A stretch of DNA of 64,000 nt. Source: Metabacillus sp. FJAT-52054 (GTDB lineage: Bacteria; Bacillota; Bacilli; Bacillales; Bacillaceae). The notes under the pieces are model-generated. The model saw only the letters and a program-made list of their open reading frames with translations. It had not been told where the DNA came from and ran no database searches. The DNA is taken from contig NZ_CP147407.1 in the NCBI RefSeq assembly GCF_037201815.1, positions 1,054,001 through 1,118,000 on the forward strand. Direction: 5' to 3'. Position 1 is the first letter of the stretch, and the number at the start of each line of letters is the position of its first letter. Below, piece after piece: positions 40,974-49,362 of the stretch. Position numbers and translations under genes: made by a program.

Positions 40974-42029
40974 ATGAATTTATTCTGGTTTTTTCCAACA
41001 GCTGGAGACGGCCATTATTTAGGAACACGTGCGGGAGAAAGAAAACCTGAGATTACCTACTTAAAGCAAATTGCAAGTGCATTGGACAACCTTGGATATG
41101 ATGGTGCTTTATTACCGACAGGGGCAAATTGTGAGGATTCGTGGGTAACCGCTTCCTACCTCGCCTCTGTCACAAATAAATTAAAATTTCTGATTGCCCT
41201 CAGGCCTGGTCTCATGTCTCCAACCCTGTCTGCAAGAATGTCTGCAACCTTCGACCATTTTTCAGACGGCCGCCTTCTTTTGAATGTTGTGACAGGCGGT
41301 GACCCTGCAGAGCAGGCAGGGTTTGGCAGCTACCATAGCCACGATGAACGATATGAAGTAACGGATGAGTATTTGGATATTTGGAGAAGAGTAATGGAAG
41401 GCAATCAAGTAGATTACAAAGGGAAACATCTGGAGGTAACGGGTGCTCATATACCGGAGCTGCCTGTACAGAAGCCGTATCCACCGCTATATTTCGGCGG
41501 ATCATCTCCAGCAGGGAAAGCGGTTGGAGCGAAACATGCGGATGTTTACCTGTTATGGGGTCAGCCGCCGAATCAAATTAAAGCAAAAATTCAAGAGATG
41601 AAGAAGTTGGCTGCTGCTGAAGGACGAACACTAACCTTTGGTATTCGGCTGCATGCAATTGTCAGAGAAACGGAACAGGAAGCATGGGATGCTGCTGAAC
41701 GGCTGATCAGTCATGTAGATGATGCAACCATCCGGGCTTTCGAGGAGCGTCATGCTTCCTTCGATTCAGTTGCTCAGCGAACGCAATCTTCTCTGCACGG
41801 CGGCTCCAAACTGCGGGACAATCTCGAAATTTCTCCTAATCTATGGGCTGGAATTGGGCTCGCACGCGAAGGAGCGGGAACAGCAATCGTCGGCGACCCT
41901 GACATTGCAGCAGAACGGATGAGAGAATACGAGGAGGCTGGTGTGGATACATTCATACTATCCGGTTATCCTCATCTGGAAGAAGCCTATCGATTCGCAG
42001 AGCTTGTGTTTCCGAAACTTAATAAATAG
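40974..42029 (+). CDS. ssuD: FMNH2-dependent alkanesulfonate monooxygenase
   Basis: 351 residues, bacterial luciferase-like barrel. Frees sulfite from alkanesulfonates with FMNH2 and oxygen, supplying sulfur when sulfate is short. Landmarks: FWFFPTAGDGHYLGT at the start, LLPTGANCEDSW, NVVTGGDPAEQAGFG, DERYEVTDEYLDIWRRVM, YFGGSSPAG and FILSGYPHLEEA. The usual partners (ssuABC importer, ssuE reductase) are absent here; the gene is alone. An AAAGGGG site precedes ATG 40974 and a terminator follows. Confidence 0.92.
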   Translation: MNLFWFFPTAGDGHYLGTRAGERKPEITYLKQIASALDNLGYDGALLPTGANCEDSWVTASYLASVTNKLKFLIALRPGLMSPTLSARMSATFDHFSDGRLLLNVVTGGDPAEQAGFGSYHSHDERYEVTDEYLDIWRRVMEGNQVDYKGKHLEVTGAHIPELPVQKPYPPLYFGGSSPAGKAVGAKHADVYLLWGQPPNQIKAKIQEMKKLAAAEGRTLTFGIRLHAIVRETEQEAWDAAERLISHVDDATIRAFEERHASFDSVAQRTQSSLHGGSKLRDNLEISPNLWAGIGLAREGAGTAIVGDPDIAAERMREYEEAGVDTFILSGYPHLEEAYRFAELVFPKLNK

Positions 42030-42040
42030 CGTTATTGCTA

Positions 42041-42066
42041 AAAAACCCGCAGCACTGCGGGTTTTT
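42041..42066 (+). terminator. Terminator of ssuD
   Basis: AAAAACCCGCAG/TGCGGGTTTTT stem with a 3-4 base loop. Confidence 0.86.
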
Positions 42067-42140
42067 CTTTAGTCTGAGTTAAAAGATGGCAGCGCTACAG
42101 AAAGCCTCTTGTCAAAATCAGGAACGCTTGCGATAATAAA

Positions 42141-42154
42141 TGTAAGTGCTTACA
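42141..42154. promoter_or_regulatory. cre site upstream of the first ROK gene
   Basis: TGTAAGTGCTTACA matches 13 of 14 positions of the CcpA consensus TGWAANCGNTNWCA. It is within the 42067-42449 gene-free stretch, which otherwise holds an AT-rich palindrome (42171-42185) and no convincing frame. Confidence 0.55.
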
Positions 42155-42170
42155 TAACTACCTTGGAAAA

Positions 42171-42185
42171 TTAACTTAATTAACG
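42171..42185. promoter_or_regulatory. Candidate ROK operator, first module
   Basis: TTAACTTAATTAACG. The same CTTAATTAA core recurs before both binding-protein genes (43743-43756, 49318-49333, as TTAATTAAGTAAC). Confidence 0.4.
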
Positions 42186-42449
42186 AAGGGAGATCGGCGG
42201 AACATTAAATCGATATGATTGGCAAAAGACATTTCATTTTTTAATGGCCAATTTTTATTTTGACTAGGTTAAGCTTGCTGCAAAATCAACAGCCAAAGTT
42301 AACAGTGCCTTATTCTATAAACACCTGGTATACCTTTAAAAGACAAGAGGTTTGCGGGTTTTCCACAAGTTTACTGGACACTGCTGTGCTGAGAGTCTTC
42401 ATGATATAAAAAAGTCGTAAATGGCTATATTTAAAGAGGGGGAAAACGG

Positions 42450-43685
42450 TTGGCTAATCATGTAATCGGGAGTTTTCAATTAATGAAATCCCTGAACCGG
42501 TCCCTGATTCTGAATATTATTCGTTCTTCAGGGATGATATCCAGGGCAGAAATTGCGAAGAAAACGAGGCTTACTCCGCCTACCGTTACAAACATCGTTC
42601 ATGAACTTTTGAACGAGGAATTAGTTATAGAAGGCCAGACCGGACCTTCAAGCGGAGGACGAAAGCCTATCATGCTGAGAATCAACTCACGGAATTTTTA
42701 TATCATAGGGGTGGATGTCGGGGTTAAAAAAGTCCGCTTTGCCGTCACAGATTTAAATGCGGAGATTCTTATGAAAAGCATCGTATCCATCAGCGAAAGA
42801 ATGACAGAAGAAGAGCTTGTCAAATTGATAATTAAGCAGATTTATACCCTTATTGATAAGGCGGATATTCCAAGGACGAAGATAATGGGAATTGGAATTG
42901 GCATGCATGGAATCGTTGATGCTGAACGCGGGATTTCCATATTTGCCCCAAATCTTAATATGAAAAACATCCCGCTGAAAAGCATGCTGGAGGCAGAATT
43001 TATGATCCCGGTAAAGGTTGAAAATGATGTGAGGGCTATGGCGCTGGGCGAGGCATGGTTCGGCAGCGGCATTGGCTTTGAGGATCTCATCTGCATCAAT
43101 GTTGGATATGGGATCGGTGCAGGTATTATTATGAACAACAAGCTGTTTAGGGGACGGCATGGCCTGGCGGGTGAAATCGGCCATACGGTCGTTGATTTAA
43201 ACGGACCAAGGTGTACGTGCGGAAGCTATGGATGTCTCCAAACTCTTACGGCCCACGACGGGTTAAAAAGTGCAGCTATGAAGGAAATCATTCTTGGCAG
43301 GAGGACCCTTATCTCTGAGCTGACTGAAGGAGACGTTGACAAAATCAGCGGGAAAATTATCCATCAGGCTGCAAAATCAGGGGATGATCTGGCGATTGAA
43401 ATATTACAAACGACCGGTAAATACCTCGGGGCAGCCATTTCTAATCTTGTTCACGTCTTAAATCCGCCAAAAATCATTATTGGAGGCGGCATATCAAAAG
43501 CAGGACCATTTCTATTGGATCCTCTTAAGGAAGTCGTTCTAAAACGGGCGTTGAGTGAAGAGGCAAGGGAAACGATCATCGTCGAATCAGGTCTTGGGGA
43601 CCGTGCAGGACTCGTCGGCGCTGTTACATTAATCCTGGAGGATATGTTTTCATTAAACTATGAAAATAGGAGACAAACAGTATAA
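42450..43685 (+). CDS. ROK-family sugar-responsive repressor 1
   Basis: 411 residues. N-terminal winged helix: ISRAEIAKKTRLTPPTVTNI (recognition helix ~40-50). Then the ROK sugar-kinase-like domain: IGVDVGVKKVRFAVTDL (phosphate loop), FAPNLNMKNIPL, GYGIGAGIIMN, the zinc motif CTCGSYGCLQT and IIIGGGISKAGPFLL. A TTG start at 42450, 7 bp after GAGGGGG, is supported by the aligned ATG start of the paralogue at 48062 (ANHVIGSFQ/ASHLVGSFQ). XylR-like proteins of this type lose DNA binding when a sugar binds. It heads the first galactoside-type import module. Confidence 0.88.
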   Translation: MANHVIGSFQLMKSLNRSLILNIIRSSGMISRAEIAKKTRLTPPTVTNIVHELLNEELVIEGQTGPSSGGRKPIMLRINSRNFYIIGVDVGVKKVRFAVTDLNAEILMKSIVSISERMTEEELVKLIIKQIYTLIDKADIPRTKIMGIGIGMHGIVDAERGISIFAPNLNMKNIPLKSMLEAEFMIPVKVENDVRAMALGEAWFGSGIGFEDLICINVGYGIGAGIIMNNKLFRGRHGLAGEIGHTVVDLNGPRCTCGSYGCLQTLTAHDGLKSAAMKEIILGRRTLISELTEGDVDKISGKIIHQAAKSGDDLAIEILQTTGKYLGAAISNLVHVLNPPKIIIGGGISKAGPFLLDPLKEVVLKRALSEEARETIIVESGLGDRAGLVGAVTLILEDMFSLNYENRRQTV

Positions 43686-43742
43686 GAAAGCCCTTACATT
43701 TTGAAAAAAAGTGTGCTATTTTAATAGTAGTTCGTTATATTA

Positions 43743-43756
43743 TTTAATTAAGTAAC
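43743..43756. promoter_or_regulatory. Candidate ROK operator before binding-protein gene 1
   Basis: TTTAATTAAGTAAC, almost the same as TTAATTAAGTAAC in front of the second module's binding-protein gene. Confidence 0.45.
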
Positions 43757-43776
43757 ACGTTTCACTTTGGGAGAAA

Positions 43777-43790
43777 TGAAAGCGGATACA
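43777..43790. promoter_or_regulatory. cre site before binding-protein gene 1
   Basis: TGAAAGCGGATACA matches 13 of 14 positions of the CcpA consensus, 16 bp before the start codon. Confidence 0.5.
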
Positions 43791-43806
43791 AAAAAGGGGG
43801 ATTTAT

Positions 43807-45114
43807 ATGAAGAAGGTATGGTCATTATTGATGGCTGCAGTCATGACAGTGGGGATGCTGTCTGCATGCAGTTCACAGGGATCAGGCGGTTCCGCTGGGG
43901 ATGGCGGAAAGCCTAAAGGAGAAATTACCGTTTGGGGATGGAATGTTGCAGCGAGCTCAATGGAATTGGCTGTAGAAAATTTCAAGAAAAAATACCCGGA
44001 TGTGGAAGTGAAAGTCCAGGATATAGGGCGCTTGGATCTATACGATAAGCTCACAGTCGGGCTTGCTGCCAACGGTGCCGGACTTCCGGATGTCCTGATG
44101 GTAGAAAGCGACCGTTTGGATAACTATAAAAAGCAGTTCCCGAAAGGATTCATGGATCTTTCTGAAAAAGGGTTCGATAAATATGAAGATAAATTCGGGA
44201 AATCAAAAATAGCTACAGCTAAAAACGAAGATGGAAAGTTCGTAGCCATGCCATGGGATATCGGGCCGACAGGCGTTTTTTACAGAACTGATATTTTTGA
44301 AAAAGCGGGTGTAGATCCGAAATCGATTGAAACGTGGGATGATTTCATCGAAGCGGGGAAAGTGATTAAAGAGAAAACAGGTTCTGCCATGGTACCAGTG
44401 GATATTGCGAAGGATGATGCACTGTACCGGATGATGCTGAATCAGCAAGGTGCTTTCTATTTTGATGATAAAGGCAACATTGACTTCCAGTCTGATGAAT
44501 CCGTAAAAGCGATGTCCATGATTCAAAAGCTGCAGGAAAACAAGCTGGTGGCTAATGTGGACGGATGGGATGGAACTGTAACGGCGACTGTCAACGGAAC
44601 TGTGGCAACTGTGCCTTTCGGCGTCTGGTATACCGGAACCATTATGGAACAGGCAAAGGAGCTTGATGGGAAATGGGATGTAATGAAGCTTCCCGCATTT
44701 GAAGCCGGCGGAAACCGGGATGCCAATCTTGGGGGATCGGATATCGTCATTCCGGCTGCCTCCAAAAATAAAGACGCAGCTTACGCATTTGCTGAATTCT
44801 TCACGACAGATAAAGATACGCAAGTGAACGTTCTTAAAAAATACGGAATCTTCCCATCGCTGCTTGAAACATACGAAGACAAATACTTTGATGAGCCGGT
44901 TGCTTTCTTTAACAATCAGCCGATCTTCCGTATGTTTGCAGACGAAGTGAAAAATATTCCTCCGGCCAATTATACGAATGATTACCCTCGCGGACTGAAA
45001 TATGCAGCAGATGCTCAGGCTGCAGCTCTTCTTGATAAGAAGGACCCGGCTGAGGCACTGAAAGCAGCTGCTGATCAGCTGGCAAATGAATCGAAACGCG
45101 AAATCAATAAGTAA
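43807..45114 (+). CDS. Sugar ABC importer, solute-binding lipoprotein 1
   Basis: 435 residues. Lipoprotein signal peptide with lipobox LSAC (acylated Cys21) and a Ser/Gly-rich linker. MalE-type (family 1) fold: EITVWGWNVAASSMELAVEN, LPDVLMVESDRLDNY, MPWDIGPTGVFYRTDIFEKA, and ETWDDFIEAGKVIKEKTG. It captures sugar outside the membrane for the next two permeases. It aligns closely with the binding protein of the second module. The ligand is probably an oligosaccharide, with galactosides favoured by the neighbours. Confidence 0.9.
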   Translation: MKKVWSLLMAAVMTVGMLSACSSQGSGGSAGDGGKPKGEITVWGWNVAASSMELAVENFKKKYPDVEVKVQDIGRLDLYDKLTVGLAANGAGLPDVLMVESDRLDNYKKQFPKGFMDLSEKGFDKYEDKFGKSKIATAKNEDGKFVAMPWDIGPTGVFYRTDIFEKAGVDPKSIETWDDFIEAGKVIKEKTGSAMVPVDIAKDDALYRMMLNQQGAFYFDDKGNIDFQSDESVKAMSMIQKLQENKLVANVDGWDGTVTATVNGTVATVPFGVWYTGTIMEQAKELDGKWDVMKLPAFEAGGNRDANLGGSDIVIPAASKNKDAAYAFAEFFTTDKDTQVNVLKKYGIFPSLLETYEDKYFDEPVAFFNNQPIFRMFADEVKNIPPANYTNDYPRGLKYAADAQAAALLDKKDPAEALKAAADQLANESKREINK

Positions 45115-45224
45115 GATATAGAAGGGAGGGCTGCTTGTTCAAGGGCAGCCTTCTTCTTTACCCCGTTTCTAAATTTAATGAACAAACGCGTTTCATTCAG
45201 ATGTCCCGAGAGGAGGATTTCAAT

Positions 45225-46148
45225 ATGGCAGAGCTTCAAAAAGAGACCGCTGTCAAGCAGGTCTATGAACCAAAGGCGTATAAGAAAAATTGGATTACAC
45301 CGAAAAACTTCCCGTATATTCTCATTGCACCTACCGTGATCCTCTTCTGTTTATTCACGGTATATCCGGTTATTTCATCGTTCATTATGAGCTTTCAAAA
45401 AAGTGACGGGGCCGGGATGGCATTTGTCGGCTTAGAAAATTATGTAAGGCTATTTAAGGATCCACTTTTTTTAACAGCCTTGAAAAATACGTTTTTCATC
45501 TTAATTATTCAGGTTCCGATTCAGCTGTTCCTGGCCCTGATTCTTGCCGCAGCCCTGAATTCAAAGCTTGTCAAAATGAAGGCTTTTTTCCGGATTTCCT
45601 ACTTTATGCCGGCCATCACAGCACTCGTTGCTTATTCCATTGTTTTCATGATCATGCTGGATGAAAATTATGGAATCATCAACTACTTTCTTTCCTTGCT
45701 GGGAATGGAAAAGGTCGGCTGGCTGACGAGTACTACATGGTCCAAAGTTGCCTTAATGATAGCCATCACATGGAGGTGGACAGGCTACAATATGGTGATT
45801 TACCTCGCCGGTCTTCAAAATGTATCTGAATCCTTATATGAAGCGGCAAGCATTGACGGCGCTGGCAGGGTCCGGCAGTTCTTTTATATTACAATCCCGC
45901 AGCTGCGTCCGATTATTTTGTTTACTTTCGTACTCTCCACGATCGGAACTCTGCAGTTATTTGATGAACCGTTTATCCTGACTGAAGGCGGACCGAATAA
46001 CTCCACGTTAACGATTTCTCTGTACTTGTACCAAAACGGTTTTAAATACTTCGATTTCGGCTACGCATCGGCTATAGCTTATGTGCTTGTGATTATGATT
46101 GCGATCCTCTCCTGGATTCAGATGAAAGTCGCAGGTGATCAGGACTGA
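45225..46148 (+). CDS. Sugar ABC importer permease 1a (MalF/LacF-like)
   Basis: 307 residues from ATG 45225, 9 bp after GAGGAGG; the reading from 45135 has no site. Six helices, FPYILIAPTVILFCLFTVYP first. The EAA coupling loop is EAASIDGAGRVRQFFYITIP. It pairs with the permease that overlaps its stop by one base (TGATG). A short N-terminal cytoplasmic tail of ~35 residues precedes helix 1. Confidence 0.9.
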   Translation: MAELQKETAVKQVYEPKAYKKNWITPKNFPYILIAPTVILFCLFTVYPVISSFIMSFQKSDGAGMAFVGLENYVRLFKDPLFLTALKNTFFILIIQVPIQLFLALILAAALNSKLVKMKAFFRISYFMPAITALVAYSIVFMIMLDENYGIINYFLSLLGMEKVGWLTSTTWSKVALMIAITWRWTGYNMVIYLAGLQNVSESLYEAASIDGAGRVRQFFYITIPQLRPIILFTFVLSTIGTLQLFDEPFILTEGGPNNSTLTISLYLYQNGFKYFDFGYASAIAYVLVIMIAILSWIQMKVAGDQD

Positions 46149-46975
46149 TGAAAACACAAAAGAACATCTCGAAAATATTGCTGTATGCCCTACTAATTGC
46201 TGGTGTCATTTGTTCCATCGGTCCGTTTTATTGGATGGTGATCGGAGCTTCCCATACGAGCGGCGAGATTTTCAAAGTTCCGCCGAATTTCCTTCCTGGC
46301 AGCGAGCTATGGACGAACCTTAAAAACCTGGATGAATCCATTGGTATCCTAAAGGTTCTGGGGAATTCATTAACGATAACACTCATTTATACAGCATTGG
46401 CCCTGATGATCTGTTCTGCTTCAGGCTATGCTTTTGCCAAGTTCAAATTTAAAGGAAGAGATGCCATCTTCTTTGTTCTGTTATTGGCCATTATGATTCC
46501 GTATCATGTGACGCTGATTCCGCTGTTTAAAATGATGGCTGCTCTCGGGTGGATCAATACCTATCAGGCTGTTATTCTTCCGAATCTGGCCTATCCTTTT
46601 GCCATTTTCCTCATGAGGCAAAATATGAAGGCGCTGCCTGACTCATTGCTGGAAGCAGCTAGAGTGGATGGCGCAGGGGAATTTAAAATCTTCTTTACGA
46701 TTGTTTTGCCGACAATGAAGCCGTCTCTTGCAGCGGTCGCCATCTTCCTGTTTATGTTTCAATGGAACAATTTTCTTTGGCCGCTTGTTATCCTTAACGA
46801 GCAGGATATGTACACATTGCCTGTCGCATTATCAAGTCTGATTGGACTGTCTAAGGTTGATTATGGACAGCTGATGATGGGAACTGCCATCTCAACTCTG
46901 CCGATTATGATTTTCTTCCTGCTGCTGCAGCGCCAGTTTATATCCGGCATGCTTGGGAGCTCTGTTAAAGAATAG
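46148..46975 (+). CDS. Sugar ABC importer permease 1b (MalG/LacG-like)
   Basis: 275 residues, six helices. Start region SKILLYALLIAGVICSIGPF, EAA loop EAARVDGAGEFKIFFTIVLP, and the ending SGMLGSSVKE, all typical of MalG-type subunits. No ATPase gene follows, so MsmX from 30.3 kb is the likely motor. The first module ends here: the next 430 bp hold repeat copies and a converging HIT gene. Confidence 0.9.
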   Translation: MKTQKNISKILLYALLIAGVICSIGPFYWMVIGASHTSGEIFKVPPNFLPGSELWTNLKNLDESIGILKVLGNSLTITLIYTALALMICSASGYAFAKFKFKGRDAIFFVLLLAIMIPYHVTLIPLFKMMAALGWINTYQAVILPNLAYPFAIFLMRQNMKALPDSLLEAARVDGAGEFKIFFTIVLPTMKPSLAAVAIFLFMFQWNNFLWPLVILNEQDMYTLPVALSSLIGLSKVDYGQLMMGTAISTLPIMIFFLLLQRQFISGMLGSSVKE

Positions 46976-47055
46976 ATCGGAATATCTATATCTATAGATC
47001 AGAAAGCAATTTTTACTTTTTGAAATTTGTGTATGGGCTGGAGCTCCAATCAATC

Positions 47056-47355
47056 TTTCTTTAAAGCTCTGTTATACTTGGCTGTTGATTTCCGTTGCAG
47101 GCGCTCGCTTTCCGCGGGGCGGGCGGTGAGCCTCCTCGCCGCTTTGCGCCTGCGGGGTCTCACCTGTCCCGCTGCTCCCGCAGGAGTCTCGCGCCTTCCA
47201 CTCCAATCAACAGGTGTTAAAAATCAATATCAGGCTTTAACAGAGCATTCTTTTAAAAATAGCTCAGTTAAACCTAAAGGTTCATTGCAGCTATCAGGCG
47301 CTCGCTTTCCGCTCCAATCAACAGGTGTCAAAAAATCAACACTACACTTTACCAT
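47056..47355. repeat. Interspersed element: one full and one internally deleted copy
   Basis: The full copy (~47056-47252) is bounded by the inverted repeat AAAGCTCTGTTA ... TTAACAGAGC. Inside are GCAGGCGCTCGCTTTCCGC, a GC-rich middle, CGCGCCTTCCACTCCAATCA and ACAGGTGTTAAAAATCAA. A second copy (~47262-47355) keeps only the edges (CAGGCGCTCGCTTTCCG joined to CTCCAATCAACAGGTGTC). A third deleted copy lies at 30139-30245. A 111-codon frame across it is a by-product. Confidence 0.85.
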
Positions 47356-47360
47356 AGCCT

Positions 47361-47396
47361 AAACCCGGAAATACAGCTTTGAGCGTTTCCGGGTTT
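47361..47396. terminator. Terminator near the HIT gene
   Basis: AAACCCGGAAA/TTTCCGGGTTT 11-bp stem. Confidence 0.8.
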
Positions 47397-47408
47397 TCAT
47401 ATTCGTAT

Positions 47409-47864
47409 TTACCTTGCAGTAATTAGCCGCTCTATTTCCGCTCTTAATCTATCTCTCAATTTTTCCAATTCATCTTCTGCAGGCTTTACTTCCTCAGCAA
47501 ACATGTCTTCCCGGTCTACCCACCATACGGGTCCTTTTATAGGGGCATCGTTTTCCTTCCTGGGAAATAAATGCCAATGCATATGAGAATCCCCGTTTCC
47601 AAGCAGTTCATAATTCATCTTTTCAGCTCCAAATGCTTTTTGAACCGCTTCTGCAACCAAGCTCATTTCCATTAAAAATGTTCTTTTAAATGTTGGATGA
47701 AGCATATGCAGTTCGCTTTTATGCTCTTTGCAGAGGAATAGGCTGTAGCCTTTGAAATATTGATGGTCTCCGATTACTACATAACCGGTATCGAGTTCGG
47801 CAACGAAATAAGGATTTTTCTCTTTTTCTATCCATTGGATTCTCTCGCAGATTAAACAGGACAT
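47409..47864 (-). CDS. HIT-family nucleotide hydrolase or transferase
   Basis: 151 residues. The histidine triad is clear: DSHMHWHLFPRK (HxHxH). The N-terminal CLICER pair of cysteines could hold zinc as in many HIT proteins, though the matching His/Cys pair is not certain. Such enzymes split nucleoside phosphoramidates or dinucleoside polyphosphates. The C-terminus is a charged helix (EDELEKLRDRLRAEIERLI). Lone gene inserted between the two sugar modules, on the opposite strand; no functional link to them is evident. Confidence 0.85.
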   Translation of the reverse strand: MSCLICERIQWIEKEKNPYFVAELDTGYVVIGDHQYFKGYSLFLCKEHKSELHMLHPTFKRTFLMEMSLVAEAVQKAFGAEKMNYELLGNGDSHMHWHLFPRKENDAPIKGPVWWVDREDMFAEEVKPAEDELEKLRDRLRAEIERLITAR

Positions 47865-47949
47865 ATATTCATTCTCCCATCAAAATAAAATGCTAATATT
47901 TACCTTAATCCAATTGTAATATGAATATCTGATTTAGTCTTGCAAAATA

Positions 47950-47985
47950 TGAAAACGCTTGCCATAATACATGTAAGTGCTTTCG
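47950..47985. promoter_or_regulatory. Two cre-like sites upstream of the second ROK gene
   Basis: TGAAAACGCTTGCC (47950-47963) and TGTAAGTGCTTTCG (47972-47985) each match 12 of 14 positions. The arrangement copies the region at 42118-42154. An AATTAAATTAATTAATTT tract follows (47994-48012). Confidence 0.45.
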
Positions 47986-48061
47986 CAAAAACATAATTAA
48001 ATTAATTAATTTTCTGTAAGAGGAATTAATTGATTGTATATGCAGCAGGGAGGATGAATGG

Positions 48062-49297
48062 ATGGCGAGCCATCTTGTCGGAAGCTTTCAATTAATGAAA
48101 TCGCTTAACCGGTCTTTGATATTAAATATTATTCGGTCAACGGGAGGGATTTCACGAGCGGAAATCGCCAAAAAAACGAAGCTGACTCCTCCTACCGTTA
48201 CGAATATCGCCAGTGAACTGCTGAACGATGGACTGGTAGTTGAAGGTCAGCAGGGCCCTTCCAGCGGAGGGAGAAAGCCGATTATCCTAAGAATTAATTC
48301 CAGGAACTTTTTCGTTGCAGGAATTGATGTAGGAGTAAGTAAAATCCGCTTTGCCCTAACGGATCTGGAAGCGCAAATTGTGCTTCAGAATACGATTCCG
48401 ATTGATGATTCGATGACGGAGGAGGACTTTGTTCAGATTATTATCCGTGAGATTCTTCGGCTTGTAGAGACAGCAGCCATCCCGAAGGATAAGCTGATCG
48501 GCATCGGAATTGGCATGCATGGAATAGTGAACTCTTCTAAGGGGGTAGCCTTGTTTGCACCTAACCTTAACTTAAAGAACATCCCTCTGAAGGAGAGGCT
48601 TGAAGAGGAATTGCTTGTCCCGGTACGGGTGGAAAATGACGCAAGGGCAATGGCTCTGGGTGAATCCTGGTTTGGCAATGGTGTTGGAGCAGAGGATCTG
48701 ATTTGCATCAATGTCGGCTATGGAATTGGGGCAGGAATCCTGATGAACAATGAATTATTCAGAGGCCGCCATGGACTGGCAGGGGAAATTGGGCACACGG
48801 TCGCAGATTTAAACGGCACGAAATGCACTTGCGGCAATTATGGATGCCTTCAGACGGTCGCAGGACATGATGGACTGAAGCGGGCAGCCATGAGGGAAAT
48901 TTCCTTCGGCAGAAAAACGTTAATTACGGACCTGATCAATGGAGACGAGAACAAAATCAGCGGTGAATTGCTGCACAAAGCTGCACTTCAAGGGGATGAG
49001 CTAGCGATTGAAATATTCCGTGATGCAGGGAGATACATCGGTACAGCTGTAACAAATCTGATCCATATTATGAATCCTTCGAAAATTATTATCGGCGGGG
49101 GAATTTCAAAAGCTGGTCCCTTTTTGCTTGATCCTATTAGGGAAGTCGTAAAACAGAGGGCATTGGATGAGGAAGCTAAGGAAACAGTGATTGTTCAGTC
49201 CGGCCTTGGAGATGAGGCGGCTTTGATTGGAGCAGCAACGCTCGTGCTTGCAGAAATGTTTGCTGTGCAATACCAAAACCAAAAAGAGATCTTATAA
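48062..49297 (+). CDS. ROK-family sugar-responsive repressor 2
   Basis: 411 residues, the same length as repressor 1 and similar along the whole sequence. Winged helix ISRAEIAKKTKLTPPTVTNI is nearly identical to that of repressor 1, so both should see the same or overlapping operators. ROK domain: IDVGVSKIRFALTDL, FAPNLNLKNIPL, GYGIGAGILMN, zinc motif CTCGNYGCLQT, IIIGGGISKAGPFLL. The recognition helix is conserved, while the sugar-binding part differs more. Starts the second module, which continues to the galactosidases. Confidence 0.9.
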   Translation: MASHLVGSFQLMKSLNRSLILNIIRSTGGISRAEIAKKTKLTPPTVTNIASELLNDGLVVEGQQGPSSGGRKPIILRINSRNFFVAGIDVGVSKIRFALTDLEAQIVLQNTIPIDDSMTEEDFVQIIIREILRLVETAAIPKDKLIGIGIGMHGIVNSSKGVALFAPNLNLKNIPLKERLEEELLVPVRVENDARAMALGESWFGNGVGAEDLICINVGYGIGAGILMNNELFRGRHGLAGEIGHTVADLNGTKCTCGNYGCLQTVAGHDGLKRAAMREISFGRKTLITDLINGDENKISGELLHKAALQGDELAIEIFRDAGRYIGTAVTNLIHIMNPSKIIIGGGISKAGPFLLDPIREVVKQRALDEEAKETVIVQSGLGDEAALIGAATLVLAEMFAVQYQNQKEIL

Positions 49298-49317
49298 ATC
49301 TAAATAGTTTGTTTCAT

Positions 49318-49333
49318 AAATTAATTAAGTAAC
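49318..49333. promoter_or_regulatory. Candidate ROK operator before binding-protein gene 2
   Basis: AAATTAATTAAGTAAC; its last 13 bases equal the core at 43743-43756 except for one position. Confidence 0.45.
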
Positions 49334-49362
49334 TATATAGCCAGAATCATAGGAGGGAAATT

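Noticed and set aside
47027..47362. 111-codon plus-strand frame after the first sugar module
   Set aside because: It lies within the interspersed element copies and has no ribosome site.
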